Shown: one piece after another, positions 55,623-63,991 of the stretch | Layout: each line of letters starts with the position of its first letter | Position numbering within the stretch: position 1 is the stretch's first letter | Source: Rhodoferax ferrireducens | Lineage (GTDB): Bacteria > Pseudomonadota > Gammaproteobacteria > Burkholderiales > Burkholderiaceae_C | DNA: 64,000 nucleotides | Direction: 5' to 3' | Assembly: GCA_002083775.1 (NCBI GenBank) | Contig: MTEI01000002.1 | Location: 496,001-560,000, forward strand | Program-made: the position numbers and the translations under genes | The notes under the pieces: model-generated | What the model was told of the DNA's origin: nothing | Seen by the model: only the letters and a program-made list of their open reading frames with translations | The model's database searches: none

Positions 55623-55699
55623 TGGGGTGGCTGATGGGGCTCGAACCCACGACAACAGGAATCACAATCCTGGACTCTACCAACTGAGCTACAGCCACC
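55623..55699 (-). tRNA. tRNA-His (anticodon GTG)
   Basis: 77 bases with encoded CCA. The 5' end has the extra G(-1) opposite C73 that is diagnostic for histidine tRNA (GGTGGCTG with CAGCCACC). The anticodon loop is CAGGATTGTGATTCCTG with anticodon GTG, D-arm AGCTCAGTTGGTAGAG and T-loop GGGTTCGAGCCC. Confidence 0.97.
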
Positions 55700-55746
55700 G
55701 TAGTCAACTATTATATCTCAAGCGGATCAGCTCAGAGCACCTCAGA

Positions 55747-57669
55747 CTATGGCAAGGCCGCCACATTAGCTGGGGGCTGAGGTATCAGAAACTCAACTTT
55801 TAACCGTTCCTTCAGTGCAGCGGCGTAGGCAGCGGTTTCAGCAGCAGCCCACCACTGCGCATACTGTTCACGGTCCTGCGCGACAGTGGGCTGGCTGGCT
55901 ATATTACGCGGCACCACTTTAAGGATGCGAACTAAAGAGTAGCCCGTCGAACCTAAATCAACACCCAGCCATACCGGTGTTGTTTTGGCGTCGGCTTTAA
56001 GCGCCGCAGTCACAATCTGGGCGGGCAGGTTTTGTGGTTGGTCACGCGCCACAATCAGTGCCCCAGATAGTGCAGCCTTCTCAGGTTCTTTCTCCCATAA
56101 CGCAAGTTTTTCCGTAGCCTCTTTGCGAGCAAGCTCTGATGCACGCGCTTCAATCACGCGGTCACGCACCAGTGTGCGAACGTCTGCCAAGGCCAGCGTC
56201 TTCACAGGGCTGTAAGCCAACACCCGCCCCGCTGTCAACTGGTTGACAGCTGTTTCTACAGCTTCAGTGTTGCGCTTTTTCTCAATGCTGTCAGCCATAA
56301 ACAGGGCAGCCAGAAACTTATCACTGGCAAGAACACCGGCAGCTCCCAGCGCAGGCTGACGCTGCAACGCGTCAACAGTTTTCACTTCAAGTCCTAGTTT
56401 GTCCGCCACCGGTTTCAGGCTGTCTGACTGCTCGTAAACCGTATTGGTGAAAATTTCTGCCACCTCAGCGAATTTGCGCTGAGCTTGCTGGTTTTTCAGA
56501 TCGCCCTCGATCATGGGACGCAACTCTTCAAAAGTTCGAGTTTTTGGTTCTTTGACATCAGTTAACTGGATGATGTGGTATCCAAAATCTGACTCCACCA
56601 GATCACTGATACCCCCCTTTTTCATGGCAAAAACAGCATCTTCAAAAGGCTTGACCATGGCTCCACGGCCAAAAAATTCCAGATCTCCCCCGTTTGCAGC
56701 CGAACCTGCATCCTGAGAATTTTTCCTTGCTGTATCTGCAAAGCTGTCGGGTGCCGCGCGAACTGCTTTGAGTAGGGCTTCAGCTTGCACTCTGGCTTTT
56801 TCGCGCTGGTCTGCAGGCATATCTTTGGGTGCGTTGATCAGGATGTGACTGGCACGCCGCTCTTCGTTGCCGCTGAGCCTGGCCACGTTTTGATCGTAAT
56901 AAGACCGCAGATCGGCTTCAGGAACCTTGATGTCTTTTTTGACCGCGTCCATGTCCAGAACAACGTATTCCACCTTGGCCTGCTCAGGCGCTTTGAAAGT
57001 GGATACATTGGCTTGGTAAAACGCTTCCAAATCTGCATCTGACGGGTTGACTGCGGCTTTGAAATCCTTGGCCAAGAAGTTTGCGACCTGAATTTCACGT
57101 CTCTCAAAAAAGGCATTTAACGCCACGTCAGCCGGTGCAGCCACCACAAACCCGGTTTGTGCGACGCCCGCCTGAACCTGTTGTTTGGAAATGTCCTGGC
57201 GCACCATGTTCTCAAAGCCTTCCGGGGTCAACCCCTGGCTTGCTGCCAGTTGGCGGTAGCGCTCCATGTCGAGTTTGCCGTCAGGTTGACGTAGCGAGGC
57301 GATGGTAGGGTCTTCCTGCAGAAACCGTGCCAGCCGGGCGTCGCTTGTGATCAGACTGGATTTTTCGGCGGCAACTCGCATAGCCGTATCAAGAACCAGC
57401 CGTTCCAATGCGGCATAGCGTGCTTGCGGAGAATCAAAAAGTTTGATGTCCAATTCCGGCCTGGAGGCCCGCAGGCGATCAACGTCATTTTTGTGCGCTG
57501 AATCCCATTGTGCTTGAGTGATTTCAACAGCACCAACTTTGGCGACCACAGTGTCTGATTGATTCATCTTCTGATAGCCGTCGATACCAAACAGCACAAA
57601 TGAGGGAATGATCAGCAAAAACAGCAAAACCATCATGATTTTGGTGTGTTTGCGAAAAATGTCGAACAT
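55747..57669 (-). CDS. ppiD: Periplasmic folding factor SurA/PpiD-like, peptidylprolyl isomerase D
   Basis: 640 residues, inner-membrane anchored, facing the periplasm, helping newly exported proteins fold. One N-terminal helix (IMMVLLFLLIIPSFVLFGID) is followed by a SurA_N-like chaperone region (about 50-230). One parvulin domain (about 265-360) carries RRASHILINAPKDMPADQRE, NGGDLEFFGRGAMVKPFEDA and SDFGYHIIQL. A C-terminal domain ends the protein. AGGAG upstream of the ATG fixes the start. It follows tRNA-Val and hupB on the same strand, an order conserved in many betaproteobacteria. Confidence 0.95.
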   Translation of the reverse strand: MFDIFRKHTKIMMVLLFLLIIPSFVLFGIDGYQKMNQSDTVVAKVGAVEITQAQWDSAHKNDVDRLRASRPELDIKLFDSPQARYAALERLVLDTAMRVAAEKSSLITSDARLARFLQEDPTIASLRQPDGKLDMERYRQLAASQGLTPEGFENMVRQDISKQQVQAGVAQTGFVVAAPADVALNAFFERREIQVANFLAKDFKAAVNPSDADLEAFYQANVSTFKAPEQAKVEYVVLDMDAVKKDIKVPEADLRSYYDQNVARLSGNEERRASHILINAPKDMPADQREKARVQAEALLKAVRAAPDSFADTARKNSQDAGSAANGGDLEFFGRGAMVKPFEDAVFAMKKGGISDLVESDFGYHIIQLTDVKEPKTRTFEELRPMIEGDLKNQQAQRKFAEVAEIFTNTVYEQSDSLKPVADKLGLEVKTVDALQRQPALGAAGVLASDKFLAALFMADSIEKKRNTEAVETAVNQLTAGRVLAYSPVKTLALADVRTLVRDRVIEARASELARKEATEKLALWEKEPEKAALSGALIVARDQPQNLPAQIVTAALKADAKTTPVWLGVDLGSTGYSLVRILKVVPRNIASQPTVAQDREQYAQWWAAAETAAYAAALKERLKVEFLIPQPPANVAALP

Positions 57670-57696
57670 GTGAAAACTCTCCTGCAAGCAAACAAA

Positions 57697-57721
57697 AAAG
57701 GCGAACTAAGAGTTCGCCTTT
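57697..57721 (-). terminator. Intrinsic terminator after tRNA-Val
   Basis: On the minus strand AAAGGCGAACT pairs with AGTTCGCCTTT around CTT and runs into a T-rich tract TTTTTTGTTTG. It should end the hupB-tRNA-Val transcript just upstream of the ppiD ribosome site, so ppiD needs its own promoter or read-through. Confidence 0.85.
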
Positions 57722-57728
57722 GCATGGG

Positions 57729-57804
57729 TGGTGGGTGATGACGGGCTCGAACCGCCGACCTACGCCTTGTAAGGGCGCCGCTCTACCAACTGAGCTAATC
57801 ACCC
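57729..57804 (-). tRNA. tRNA-Val (anticodon TAC)
   Basis: 76 bases with encoded CCA and discriminator A. Acceptor GGGTGAT pairs with ATCACCC, D-arm TAGCTCAGTTGGTAGAGCG, anticodon loop GCCCTTACAAGGC with anticodon TAC, T-loop GGTTCGAGCC. It lies 15 bases past the hupB stop and is probably co-transcribed and processed out. Confidence 0.97.
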
Positions 57805-57819
57805 CACCGAAAACTAAAT

Positions 57820-58092
57820 TCAGTTGATGGCATCTTTCAATGCCTTGCCGGGCCGGAACTTGGGAACCTTGGCTGCCTTGATTTTAATCGACGCGCCGGT
57901 ACGGGGATTGCGGCCGACCCGTGCCGCCCGCTTTCCTACAGCGAAGGTACCAAAACCGACCAGCGAGACTGAGCCGCCTTTCTTCAAGGTCAACTTGACT
58001 GCCGAAATGGTGGATTCAAGCGCCCGCGCGGCAACTGCCTTGGGAATGTCAGCGTCAGACGCTACGAAATCAATCAGTTCTGTTTTATTCAC
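57820..58092 (-). CDS. hupB: DNA-binding protein HU
   Basis: 90 residues, the standard HU length. A helical dimerisation half ([20 protein letters not shown]) and the beta-arm with [20 protein letters not shown], including the proline that intercalates into DNA, are intact. The start codon is GTG behind a good GAGGTAG ribosome site. Non-specific nucleoid protein. It is followed directly by tRNA-Val. Confidence 0.97.
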   Translation of the reverse strand: MNKTELIDFVASDADIPKAVAARALESTISAVKLTLKKGGSVSLVGFGTFAVGKRAARVGRNPRTGASIKIKAAKVPKFRPGKALKDAIN

Positions 58093-58335
58093 AACCTACC
58101 TCTTAGGAAAATTGGCGTTCACGAATTTTTTGCTACAAGCCTTGTGCTGCTTTGCGCAAATGGCTTTTTGTCTCTCACAGATCAGTTCTTGTTAACCGAA
58201 ACCGCCTTGCCGCTGGGAATTCTAAGCGGATTTAAATAGGGCAACGAATTGGCGCTGCAAACATTTCTAAAAGACATCAAACCCTCAAGGCACCAGCGCA
58301 ACACTTTAAGCCACGACCAAGCGAGACAACTGCTG

Positions 58336-59058
58336 TCAGTCAAGCCACTTCGTGAATTCATTCACGGCAACTCTGGGTGTGTGAAAAGTGTTGACCGGGT
58401 CAGACGTGTCCGCATAACCCAAGGCCATGCCGCACACCAGCATTTCATCAGCGCTGGCACCTATATGGGACTTGACGATGTTGCCATAGCCATTCCAGGC
58501 GGCTTGCGGACAGGTGTGCAGACCGTGCGCACGTGCCGCCACCATCAAGCTTTGCAAGAACATGCCGTAGTCGAGCAACGAACCCCGCCCCATCACCCGG
58601 TCGATGGTGAACATCAGCCCGACAGGCGCATCAAAAAAGTGATAGTTGCGCTGATGCTGTGCGTGCATCTTGTCTTTGTCGCCCTTACCAATGCCTAGCA
58701 GGCTGTAAAGGCTCCAGCCGTTTTCGCGACGCCTGTCAATGTAGGGACTGACCCATTTTTCCGGGTAATAGTCATATTCCTCGCGAAAATCTGCTGACAG
58801 GGCCGGATCGGCGCGGATGGCGTTATGCGCAACACACACTTTGGCCACTAATGCGTCCCGACTGGCGCCCCGCAAAACATAGACCTTCCAAGGCTGAGTG
58901 TTGGTCCCCGAGGGAGCCCGGCAAGCGACCTCCAGCAAATGTTGTAACAGCGTGTGCGGCACTTCACGAGGTGTAAACGCCCGTACTGACATGCGGGAGG
59001 TGATGGCAGTCTCGACAGCCTGGACTAAATCAGCGCGGGAGTCAGGAGTTTGAGTCAT
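58336..59058 (-). CDS. Nitroreductase family protein
   Basis: 240 residues of the FMN-dependent nitroreductase fold. ITSRMSVRAFTPREVP at the N-terminus provides the FMN-phosphate arginines, CRAPSGTNTQPWKVYVL is the SSxNxQPW-type FMN loop, and GMALGYAD is the C-terminal G-x-x-x-G-Y-x signature. Reduces nitro-aromatics or quinones with NAD(P)H in relatives; natural substrate unknown. It lies between hupB and the lactate-oxidation genes with its own spacer on both sides. Confidence 0.9.
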   Translation of the reverse strand: MTQTPDSRADLVQAVETAITSRMSVRAFTPREVPHTLLQHLLEVACRAPSGTNTQPWKVYVLRGASRDALVAKVCVAHNAIRADPALSADFREEYDYYPEKWVSPYIDRRRENGWSLYSLLGIGKGDKDKMHAQHQRNYHFFDAPVGLMFTIDRVMGRGSLLDYGMFLQSLMVAARAHGLHTCPQAAWNGYGNIVKSHIGASADEMLVCGMALGYADTSDPVNTFHTPRVAVNEFTKWLD

Positions 59059-59102
59059 AAGAATTTTTGAACAAGTTGGAAATAAAAAATTGAAATAAAT
59101 TT

Positions 59103-60536
59103 TTACTCTGGACGATCTTTGAGTAAATCACGCAGCCGCCTGGGCGCTGGTACCAAAGGCGTGCGGCTGCGTGTCCAGGCACCCTGCTCCGACGGTGATA
59201 GCGCCCTGCCCCGGCTCATGAACCAAGAGGCCACCTTGTACAAGCCCTGTTTGCTGTAAACCTGCGACCAGACACGCCACACCGCAGAGACCGTAGTGCG
59301 GCGCGCAGCGCCACTACCCCGCAATGACGCGTCGTCGCTTTCGGGCCGGGCTTGCGCCTCGTTGCGCAAACGCACCAGAATATCCGTAATCGGAATCTTG
59401 ACCGGGCATACTTCATTGCAGGCACCGCAGAGTGTGGACGCAAATGCGAGCGGATAAGTTGATTCCAGACCCAGCATGTGCGGTGACACGATCGCACCAA
59501 TCGGCCCAGGATAAGTTGTGCCATAGGCGTGCCCACCAATGCGCGCATACACCGGACAATGGTTCATACAGGCCCCACAGCGAATGCATTGCAGCGTGGC
59601 GCGTAGTTCTGCATCGGCATAGGCCTGTGTGCGACCGTTGTCCAGCAAAATCAAATGCACCTCTTGCGGTCCGTCTTTTTCACCTTGCTTGCGAGGGCTA
59701 CTGATCAGGTTCACATAGGTTGTCACCGGCTGCCCGGTGGCTGAGCGGGTCAACAAACTGAGCAAGGGTGGCAAATGCTCCAGCTTTTCCACCACCTTCT
59801 CAATGCCGGTGATGGCAATGTGCACGCGAGGAACCGTGGTGCACATGCGTCCGTTGCCTTCGTTTTCCACCAGACACAAAGTGCCAGTTTCAGCAACAGC
59901 AAAGTTCACGCCAGACAAACCAATGTCGGCATCGGCGAATTTGCGCCGCAACACCCGTCTGCCAATTTGAATCAGCGCATCCACATCCTCGGTGTAGGTC
60001 ACGCCTGGCACCTCGTCTGCGAACAAGCGTGCAATATCCTGCTTGGTCTTGTGTATAGCCGGCATGATGATGTGAGATGGCGCCTCACCCGCCAGTTGGA
60101 CAATGTACTCACCCATATCCGACTCAAACGCTTCTATGCCCGCCGCCTCCATGGCATGGTTGAAGCCAATTTCCTCGCTGACCATCGATTTGCCTTTGAT
60201 GATGCGTTTGGCATCCACACGACGGGCAATGCCAAGGGCGATCGCATTCGCTTCGGCAGGCGTCTGTGCCCAGTGCACCTGCACACCCTGGGCAATCAGA
60301 TTGCTTTCCAACTGCTCTAGCAAACGTGGCAAATTTGCCAGGCTGTAGCGCCGGATCTGTGAGCCCAGTTCCCGAAGACCCTGCAATTCTTCCTGATCTG
60401 GAAACTGGGCACGCCGTTTGGCCTGCAAAAAATCCATGGCACCGCGAAAATTCTTGCGCTGCGCAGGGTTGTCCAGCACCTGGCGGCTGCGCGCCTTGAA
60501 ATCCTGCGTCGGGTTGATGGCGATCACCTTGTTCAT
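59103..60536 (-). CDS. lutB: L-lactate oxidation iron-sulfur protein LutB
   Basis: 477 residues. The DUF162/LUD domain is N-terminal (residues about 70-290, with EEIGFNHAMEAAGIEAFESD and VAETGTLCLVENEGNGRM). Two 4Fe-4S motifs follow: CIRCGACMNHCPVY and CGACNEVCPVKIP. Member of the LutABC (YkgEFG) complex that oxidises L-lactate to pyruvate at the membrane and passes electrons on to the quinone pool. Its ATG overlaps the lutC stop (ATGA). Last gene of the lut operon. Confidence 0.94.
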   Translation of the reverse strand: MNKVIAINPTQDFKARSRQVLDNPAQRKNFRGAMDFLQAKRRAQFPDQEELQGLRELGSQIRRYSLANLPRLLEQLESNLIAQGVQVHWAQTPAEANAIALGIARRVDAKRIIKGKSMVSEEIGFNHAMEAAGIEAFESDMGEYIVQLAGEAPSHIIMPAIHKTKQDIARLFADEVPGVTYTEDVDALIQIGRRVLRRKFADADIGLSGVNFAVAETGTLCLVENEGNGRMCTTVPRVHIAITGIEKVVEKLEHLPPLLSLLTRSATGQPVTTYVNLISSPRKQGEKDGPQEVHLILLDNGRTQAYADAELRATLQCIRCGACMNHCPVYARIGGHAYGTTYPGPIGAIVSPHMLGLESTYPLAFASTLCGACNEVCPVKIPITDILVRLRNEAQARPESDDASLRGSGAARRTTVSAVWRVWSQVYSKQGLYKVASWFMSRGRALSPSEQGAWTRSRTPLVPAPRRLRDLLKDRPE

Positions 60537-61207
60537 ACGGCACCTCCTTGCGGATGCCGCAACAACACCACCAGTTCACGCGGGCCGTGGGCACCATAGG
60601 CCAGCGTCTGTTGAATATCCGCTGTTTTGGACGGACCAGAGATCAGCAGCGCATTGGTCGGCAAACCCGTTGCCCAGCCCTCATTGGTCATGACTGAATA
60701 GAGGTCCGTGTGGATGGTGTCTGCCTCCAGCAAAACAAAATGCAGTGAGGGCACCAGCGACATCAGCCGGGGCTCGGCGGGGGTATGCCACAAAATAAGG
60801 CTTCCCGTCTCGGCCACGGCACCGCGGGCCAGCGTCAGTGATGCGTCGACGCCGTCAAAGAGTTGGTCTTGCCAGGCCTCAATGGGTTGGTCATAACGAA
60901 CAATGTCCAGCGTATCAGGTGCGCAAGCAGCCAAAGCATCGCCGTGCGGTGTTGCGCAGCCAATCAACAAATGCCTCAGACGTTTGTCCGCGGCAATTTT
61001 CAGAAGCACCGCCACCCAATTGGCAGGCGTCACATCATGCACTTCAGTTTTGACCGCTTCAAGGGCCAAGCGCAGACGGGCGATACGTTGCGTGCTGTGT
61101 TCTTTGCGTGAATAGTGGTCAAACCAGCTGGCCACATCAGGCTGTAACTGTGTCTGTGCCACGGGTGCGGCGCGCAGCCGACCCAAAATATTGTCACGCG
61201 CGCTCAT
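60533..61207 (-). CDS. lutC: L-lactate oxidation protein LutC
   Basis: 224 residues of the LUD family. It starts MSARDNILGRLRAAP and contains ARGAVAETGSLILWHTPAEP, ADTIHTDLYSVM and a C-terminal ISGPSKTADIQQTLAYGAHG with GPRELVVLL, the typical closing LUD signature. Non-Fe-S subunit of LutABC. Overlaps both lutA and lutB by four bases, in the order lutA-lutC-lutB rather than the A-B-C order of Bacillus. Confidence 0.93.
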   Translation of the reverse strand: MSARDNILGRLRAAPVAQTQLQPDVASWFDHYSRKEHSTQRIARLRLALEAVKTEVHDVTPANWVAVLLKIAADKRLRHLLIGCATPHGDALAACAPDTLDIVRYDQPIEAWQDQLFDGVDASLTLARGAVAETGSLILWHTPAEPRLMSLVPSLHFVLLEADTIHTDLYSVMTNEGWATGLPTNALLISGPSKTADIQQTLAYGAHGPRELVVLLRHPQGGAV

Positions 61208-62016
61208 GATTTAGCTCCGGCAATGGCATTGGTACGGCGCCACAAAAAACTGGCCAGGTGCTCGCCAGGCAAGCTTGGCTCGCTGATACCTAGCAGTTCA
61301 TCCTGCCTGGCAGCCCGGCCGGTGATGTTGAGCAGGCAACCACAATCTGCGCTCACCACACTTTGCGCCCCGGTGTCCCGTATGCTGGCCACCTTGTCGG
61401 TCACGATGGCCTCCGAGATCTCCGGATGCAACAGCGAAAATGTGCCCCCAAAACCGCAGCACTCCTCAATACGCACTTGCTCCAGCACATTGACGTGGCT
61501 GAGCGTATCTAACAGGGCTGCGCTGGTCTCGTGAGAGCCCATCTGCCGACGCGCGTGGCAGGACGTATGCAGCGCCACTGTGCAGTCCATGCCCTGGTCT
61601 TCATGGTTGAAATTGACCACATGCACCAGAAACTCGCTCAATTCAAAAACCCGCTCCGCCAAAGCCAACGCCTTGGCGTGAAGCACCGGGTCATCGACGA
61701 ACAAGTGCGGGTAATGCAGGCGGATCATGCCGCCGCAAGACCCCGAAGGCACCACCACCGGCCAAGGCTGGCTGAACAGGTTCAACTGATGCAAGGCCAC
61801 GGCGCGTGCTTCATCAGGGTAACCACTGCTGTGCGCTGGCTGCCCGCAACAAGTTTGTGCCTGCGGATAATGCACACGAATGCCCTCGCGCTCCAGAAGG
61901 CGGACCGCATCCAGGCCCGCCTGCGGGGAGAACTGGTCAATCAGGCAGGTGGCAAATAAATAGACGTCACCGGGTTTGTCCGGGTAAGTTCGCGCTGGCG
62001 CTGCGGGTGTGCCCAT
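61204..62016 (-). CDS. lutA: L-lactate oxidation (Fe-S)-binding protein LutA
   Basis: 270 residues with two CCG domains: cysteines in QTCCGQPAHSSGYPDEA and PSGSCGGMIRLH for the first, HTSCHARRQMG, ECCGFGGTFSLLHPEIS and ADCGCLLNITG for the second. These bind a non-cubane Fe-S cofactor as in heterodisulfide reductase subunit B. AGGAGA seven bases before the ATG at 62016 fixes the start. First of the lut genes, 25 bases downstream of the deacetylase gene. No LldP/LctP permease or LutR regulator is seen in the window. Confidence 0.94.
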   Translation of the reverse strand: MGTPAAPARTYPDKPGDVYLFATCLIDQFSPQAGLDAVRLLEREGIRVHYPQAQTCCGQPAHSSGYPDEARAVALHQLNLFSQPWPVVVPSGSCGGMIRLHYPHLFVDDPVLHAKALALAERVFELSEFLVHVVNFNHEDQGMDCTVALHTSCHARRQMGSHETSAALLDTLSHVNVLEQVRIEECCGFGGTFSLLHPEISEAIVTDKVASIRDTGAQSVVSADCGCLLNITGRAARQDELLGISEPSLPGEHLASFLWRRTNAIAGAKS

Positions 62017-62041
62017 AGTCTGTCTCCTGTTGGTTTTTTTC

Positions 62042-62986
62042 TCAGAACAGATTGTTGGCGATTTTGAGCAACTGTGCCTGCTGCCAATAGGCCAAACCCA
62101 CGCGATAGGTGTTGAGCTGAAGTTGGACCGTTTCTTCAATATCCACGCCATACCCCCCAGCCATGACAAAGGCCACCGGGTATTGATGCTGGCCACACCA
62201 GGCAAACAGTCGTTCATCGCGTGCTTGAAGGCCACGGGCGGTCAATTTCAGTCGACCCAAACGATCGCGCTCAAATGGGTCTGCGCCCGCCAGATAGATC
62301 ACCAGTCCCGGTGCAAAACGCTCGGTGAGTGTCTGCAAAGCCTGGTCCATGGCTGCCAAGTAATCATCATCCCCACAACCATCTGGCAAGCCAACGTCCA
62401 GGTCGCTGGCTTCTTTGCGGAATGGGAAGTTCTTCTCACCATGCATTGACAGGGTAAAAACACTCGGGTCATCGCGAAATATATGCGCCGTGCCGTTACC
62501 CTGGTGCACATCCAAATCGATCACGGCCACCTTCAAGGGTTGGAGACCGCACTGAAGCGCGTTCAACTGAGCACATCGCAGGGCCACCGCTACATCGTTA
62601 AAAACACAAAAACCACCGCCTTTGTCAGCGTACGCGTGATGCGTGCCGCCTGCCAGGTTTGCAGCCATACTTTGCTTCAAGGCAGATTGGACTGCCGCTA
62701 CGGTTGCGCCTACGGACCTGCGCGCACGTTCAGCCATCATCGGGCTCCACGGAAAACCAATTTCCCGCATGACAGGCGCAGCGTTTTCCCCGGTGGCGAT
62801 GGTCTGGATATATTCACGGCTGTGTATCAGCGCCAATTGTTCATCAGTCACTCTTGGCGCTTCCCGCAAGACGATCCGTGGCAACTGCGCTTGCACTGCG
62901 TCACGCAGCATGGCGTACTTCTGCATGGGAAATCGGTGTCCATCGGGCAAGGGCAAGACAAAGTGATCCGAGTAAAAAGCATCCAT
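62042..62986 (-). CDS. Histone deacetylase family protein (class II-like)
   Basis: 314 residues. The zinc hydrolase pattern is clear: LAGGTHHAYADKGGGFCVFN with the tandem histidines, VIDLDVHQGNGTAHIF with the metal Asp and His, LAGADPFERDRLGRLKLT with the second Asp, and VMAGGYGVDIEE near the end. Bacterial homologues deacetylate lysine, acetylpolyamines or acetoin-related substrates; the target is unknown. It precedes lutA by 25 bases, so it may be co-transcribed with the lactate genes, which could be a link to protein acetylation state. Confidence 0.9.
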   Translation of the reverse strand: MDAFYSDHFVLPLPDGHRFPMQKYAMLRDAVQAQLPRIVLREAPRVTDEQLALIHSREYIQTIATGENAAPVMREIGFPWSPMMAERARRSVGATVAAVQSALKQSMAANLAGGTHHAYADKGGGFCVFNDVAVALRCAQLNALQCGLQPLKVAVIDLDVHQGNGTAHIFRDDPSVFTLSMHGEKNFPFRKEASDLDVGLPDGCGDDDYLAAMDQALQTLTERFAPGLVIYLAGADPFERDRLGRLKLTARGLQARDERLFAWCGQHQYPVAFVMAGGYGVDIEETVQLQLNTYRVGLAYWQQAQLLKIANNLF

Positions 62987-63042
62987 CGCAATATTGTGTC
63001 GTCTGATTGATACAGCTGCCTGTTAGGCAAGACAGCTTAATT

Positions 63043-63057
63043 TGTTGCAATGCAGCA
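63043..63057 (+). promoter_or_regulatory. Candidate PhaR operator, left box
   Basis: TGTTGCAATGCAGCA, 9 bases upstream of the -35 hexamer of the phasin promoter. Its reverse complement occurs with one change at 63101-63115. TGC/GCA-rich boxes of this kind are bound by the PHA repressor PhaR at phasin promoters. Confidence 0.6.
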
Positions 63058-63065
63058 AAAATATC

Positions 63066-63093
63066 TTGCACTCACCAAACTTCTCCCTATAAT
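63066..63093 (+). promoter_or_regulatory. Sigma-70 promoter of the phasin gene
   Basis: TTGCAC (63066-63071) and a consensus TATAAT (63088-63093) with 16-base spacing. Transcription would start near 63100, giving an 80-base leader before the phasin ATG. Confidence 0.75.
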
Positions 63094-63100
63094 TCGTTCA

Positions 63101-63115
63101 TGCTGCACTGCAACA
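63101..63115 (-). promoter_or_regulatory. Candidate PhaR operator, right box
   Basis: TGCTGCACTGCAACA, the inverted copy of the left box (14 of 15 bases), lying on the predicted transcription start. With the left box it brackets the promoter, fitting a repressor that loops or blocks polymerase. Confidence 0.6.
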
Positions 63116-63179
63116 TACACCGAGCCAGACTCAGTGACGGCGCAGATACATTTTTTATTTAACTGATGGAGATTTGAAG

Positions 63180-63725
63180 ATGATGATGACCGTAGAACAA
63201 GTCCTGGCCTCACAAAAAGCCAACATGGAAACCCTGTTGGGCCTGACTTCCAAGGCTTTCGAAAGCGTTGAGAAGATTGTTGAATTGAACATGGCTGCCT
63301 CCAAAGCTGCCTTGGCTGAAACTGGCGAAAACGCCAAGGCCTTGCTCAGCGTGAAAGACGCGCAAGAGTTGATGGCTCTGCAATCTGGCCTGATGCAACC
63401 TCTGGCTGAAAAGACCGCTGCTTACAGCCGTCACCTGTACGAAATCGCGTCAGGCACCACCAGCGAAATGACCAAGGCCATGGAAGGCCAGGCATCTCAA
63501 GTACAACAACAGTTCACCGGCATGCTCGATAGCGCGACAAAGAACGCACCTGCAGGTTCTGAAGCCGCTGTGGCCGTCATGAAGAGCGCTGTCGCTGCTG
63601 CGACCAACGCGCTGGAATCGGTCCAAAAAGCTGTCAAGCAAGCGACTGATGTTGCCGAATCCAACTTCACGGCCATGACCAACACCGCGGTCAACGCTGC
63701 CAAGCCAGCTGCTAAAAAGCGCTGA
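63180..63725 (+). CDS. phaP: Phasin family protein (PHA granule-associated)
   Basis: About 181 residues. Phasins coat polyhydroxyalkanoate granules and set their size and number. The sequence is almost wholly amphipathic helix with few hydrophobic anchors: [40 protein letters not shown], and an Ala/Lys-rich C-terminus ending AAKPAAKKR. Three consecutive ATG codons (63180, 63183, 63186) are possible starts; GGAG at 63168-63171 best fits the first. Strong promoter and paired operator boxes upstream point to PhaR control. PHA synthase genes are not in the window. Confidence 0.93.
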   Translation: MMMTVEQVLASQKANMETLLGLTSKAFESVEKIVELNMAASKAALAETGENAKALLSVKDAQELMALQSGLMQPLAEKTAAYSRHLYEIASGTTSEMTKAMEGQASQVQQQFTGMLDSATKNAPAGSEAAVAVMKSAVAAATNALESVQKAVKQATDVAESNFTAMTNTAVNAAKPAAKKR

Positions 63726-63894
63726 TTGGCATCTTGTTTGCTTCAGGTAAACAAGACACGAAAAATAAATGCGTACCTCTAATGATCAAGGGAAAACCCT
63801 GAGATACTTATAAAAGTACGGAATCTGGAAACTCAGGGTTTCAACAAGTTGTCTCCTCGGGTCCTTTCGAAACCATCAGGTTCAGGGATCCCTT
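63726..63894 (+). ncRNA. Structured 3' region or candidate small RNA after the phasin gene
   Basis: No open frame. CTTGTTT and AAACAAG (63734-63756) make a small hairpin after the phasin stop. AAACCCTGAG (63794-63803) pairs with CTCAGGGTTT (63832-63841) around a short inner stem TACTT/AAGTA. These precede a strong terminator, so a transcript of 100-200 bases with its own fold would be made, either as phasin 3' UTR or as a separate small RNA. Confidence 0.35.
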
Positions 63895-63928
63895 AAGGGC
63901 TGGTCGCAAGACCAGCCCTTTTTTTTGA
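63895..63928 (+). terminator. Strong intrinsic terminator
   Basis: AAGGGCTGGTC and GACCAGCCCTT pair perfectly (11 bp) around a GCAA tetraloop, followed by an unbroken run of T residues. It ends plus-strand transcription about 170 bases after the phasin stop. Confidence 0.93.
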
Positions 63929-63953
63929 CATCTTGGTTGTCCCACCCAAGAAA

Positions 63954-63991
63954 AAAACCGGTACGGGCCGCGCTGGGCCTGTACCGGTTTT
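63954..63991. terminator. Bidirectional terminator at the right edge
   Basis: AAAACCGGTACGGGCC pairs with GGCCTGTACCGGTTTT (one G.U) around a short loop. The minus strand runs into seven T residues, so it probably ends a gene lying to the right of the window. Confidence 0.85.
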
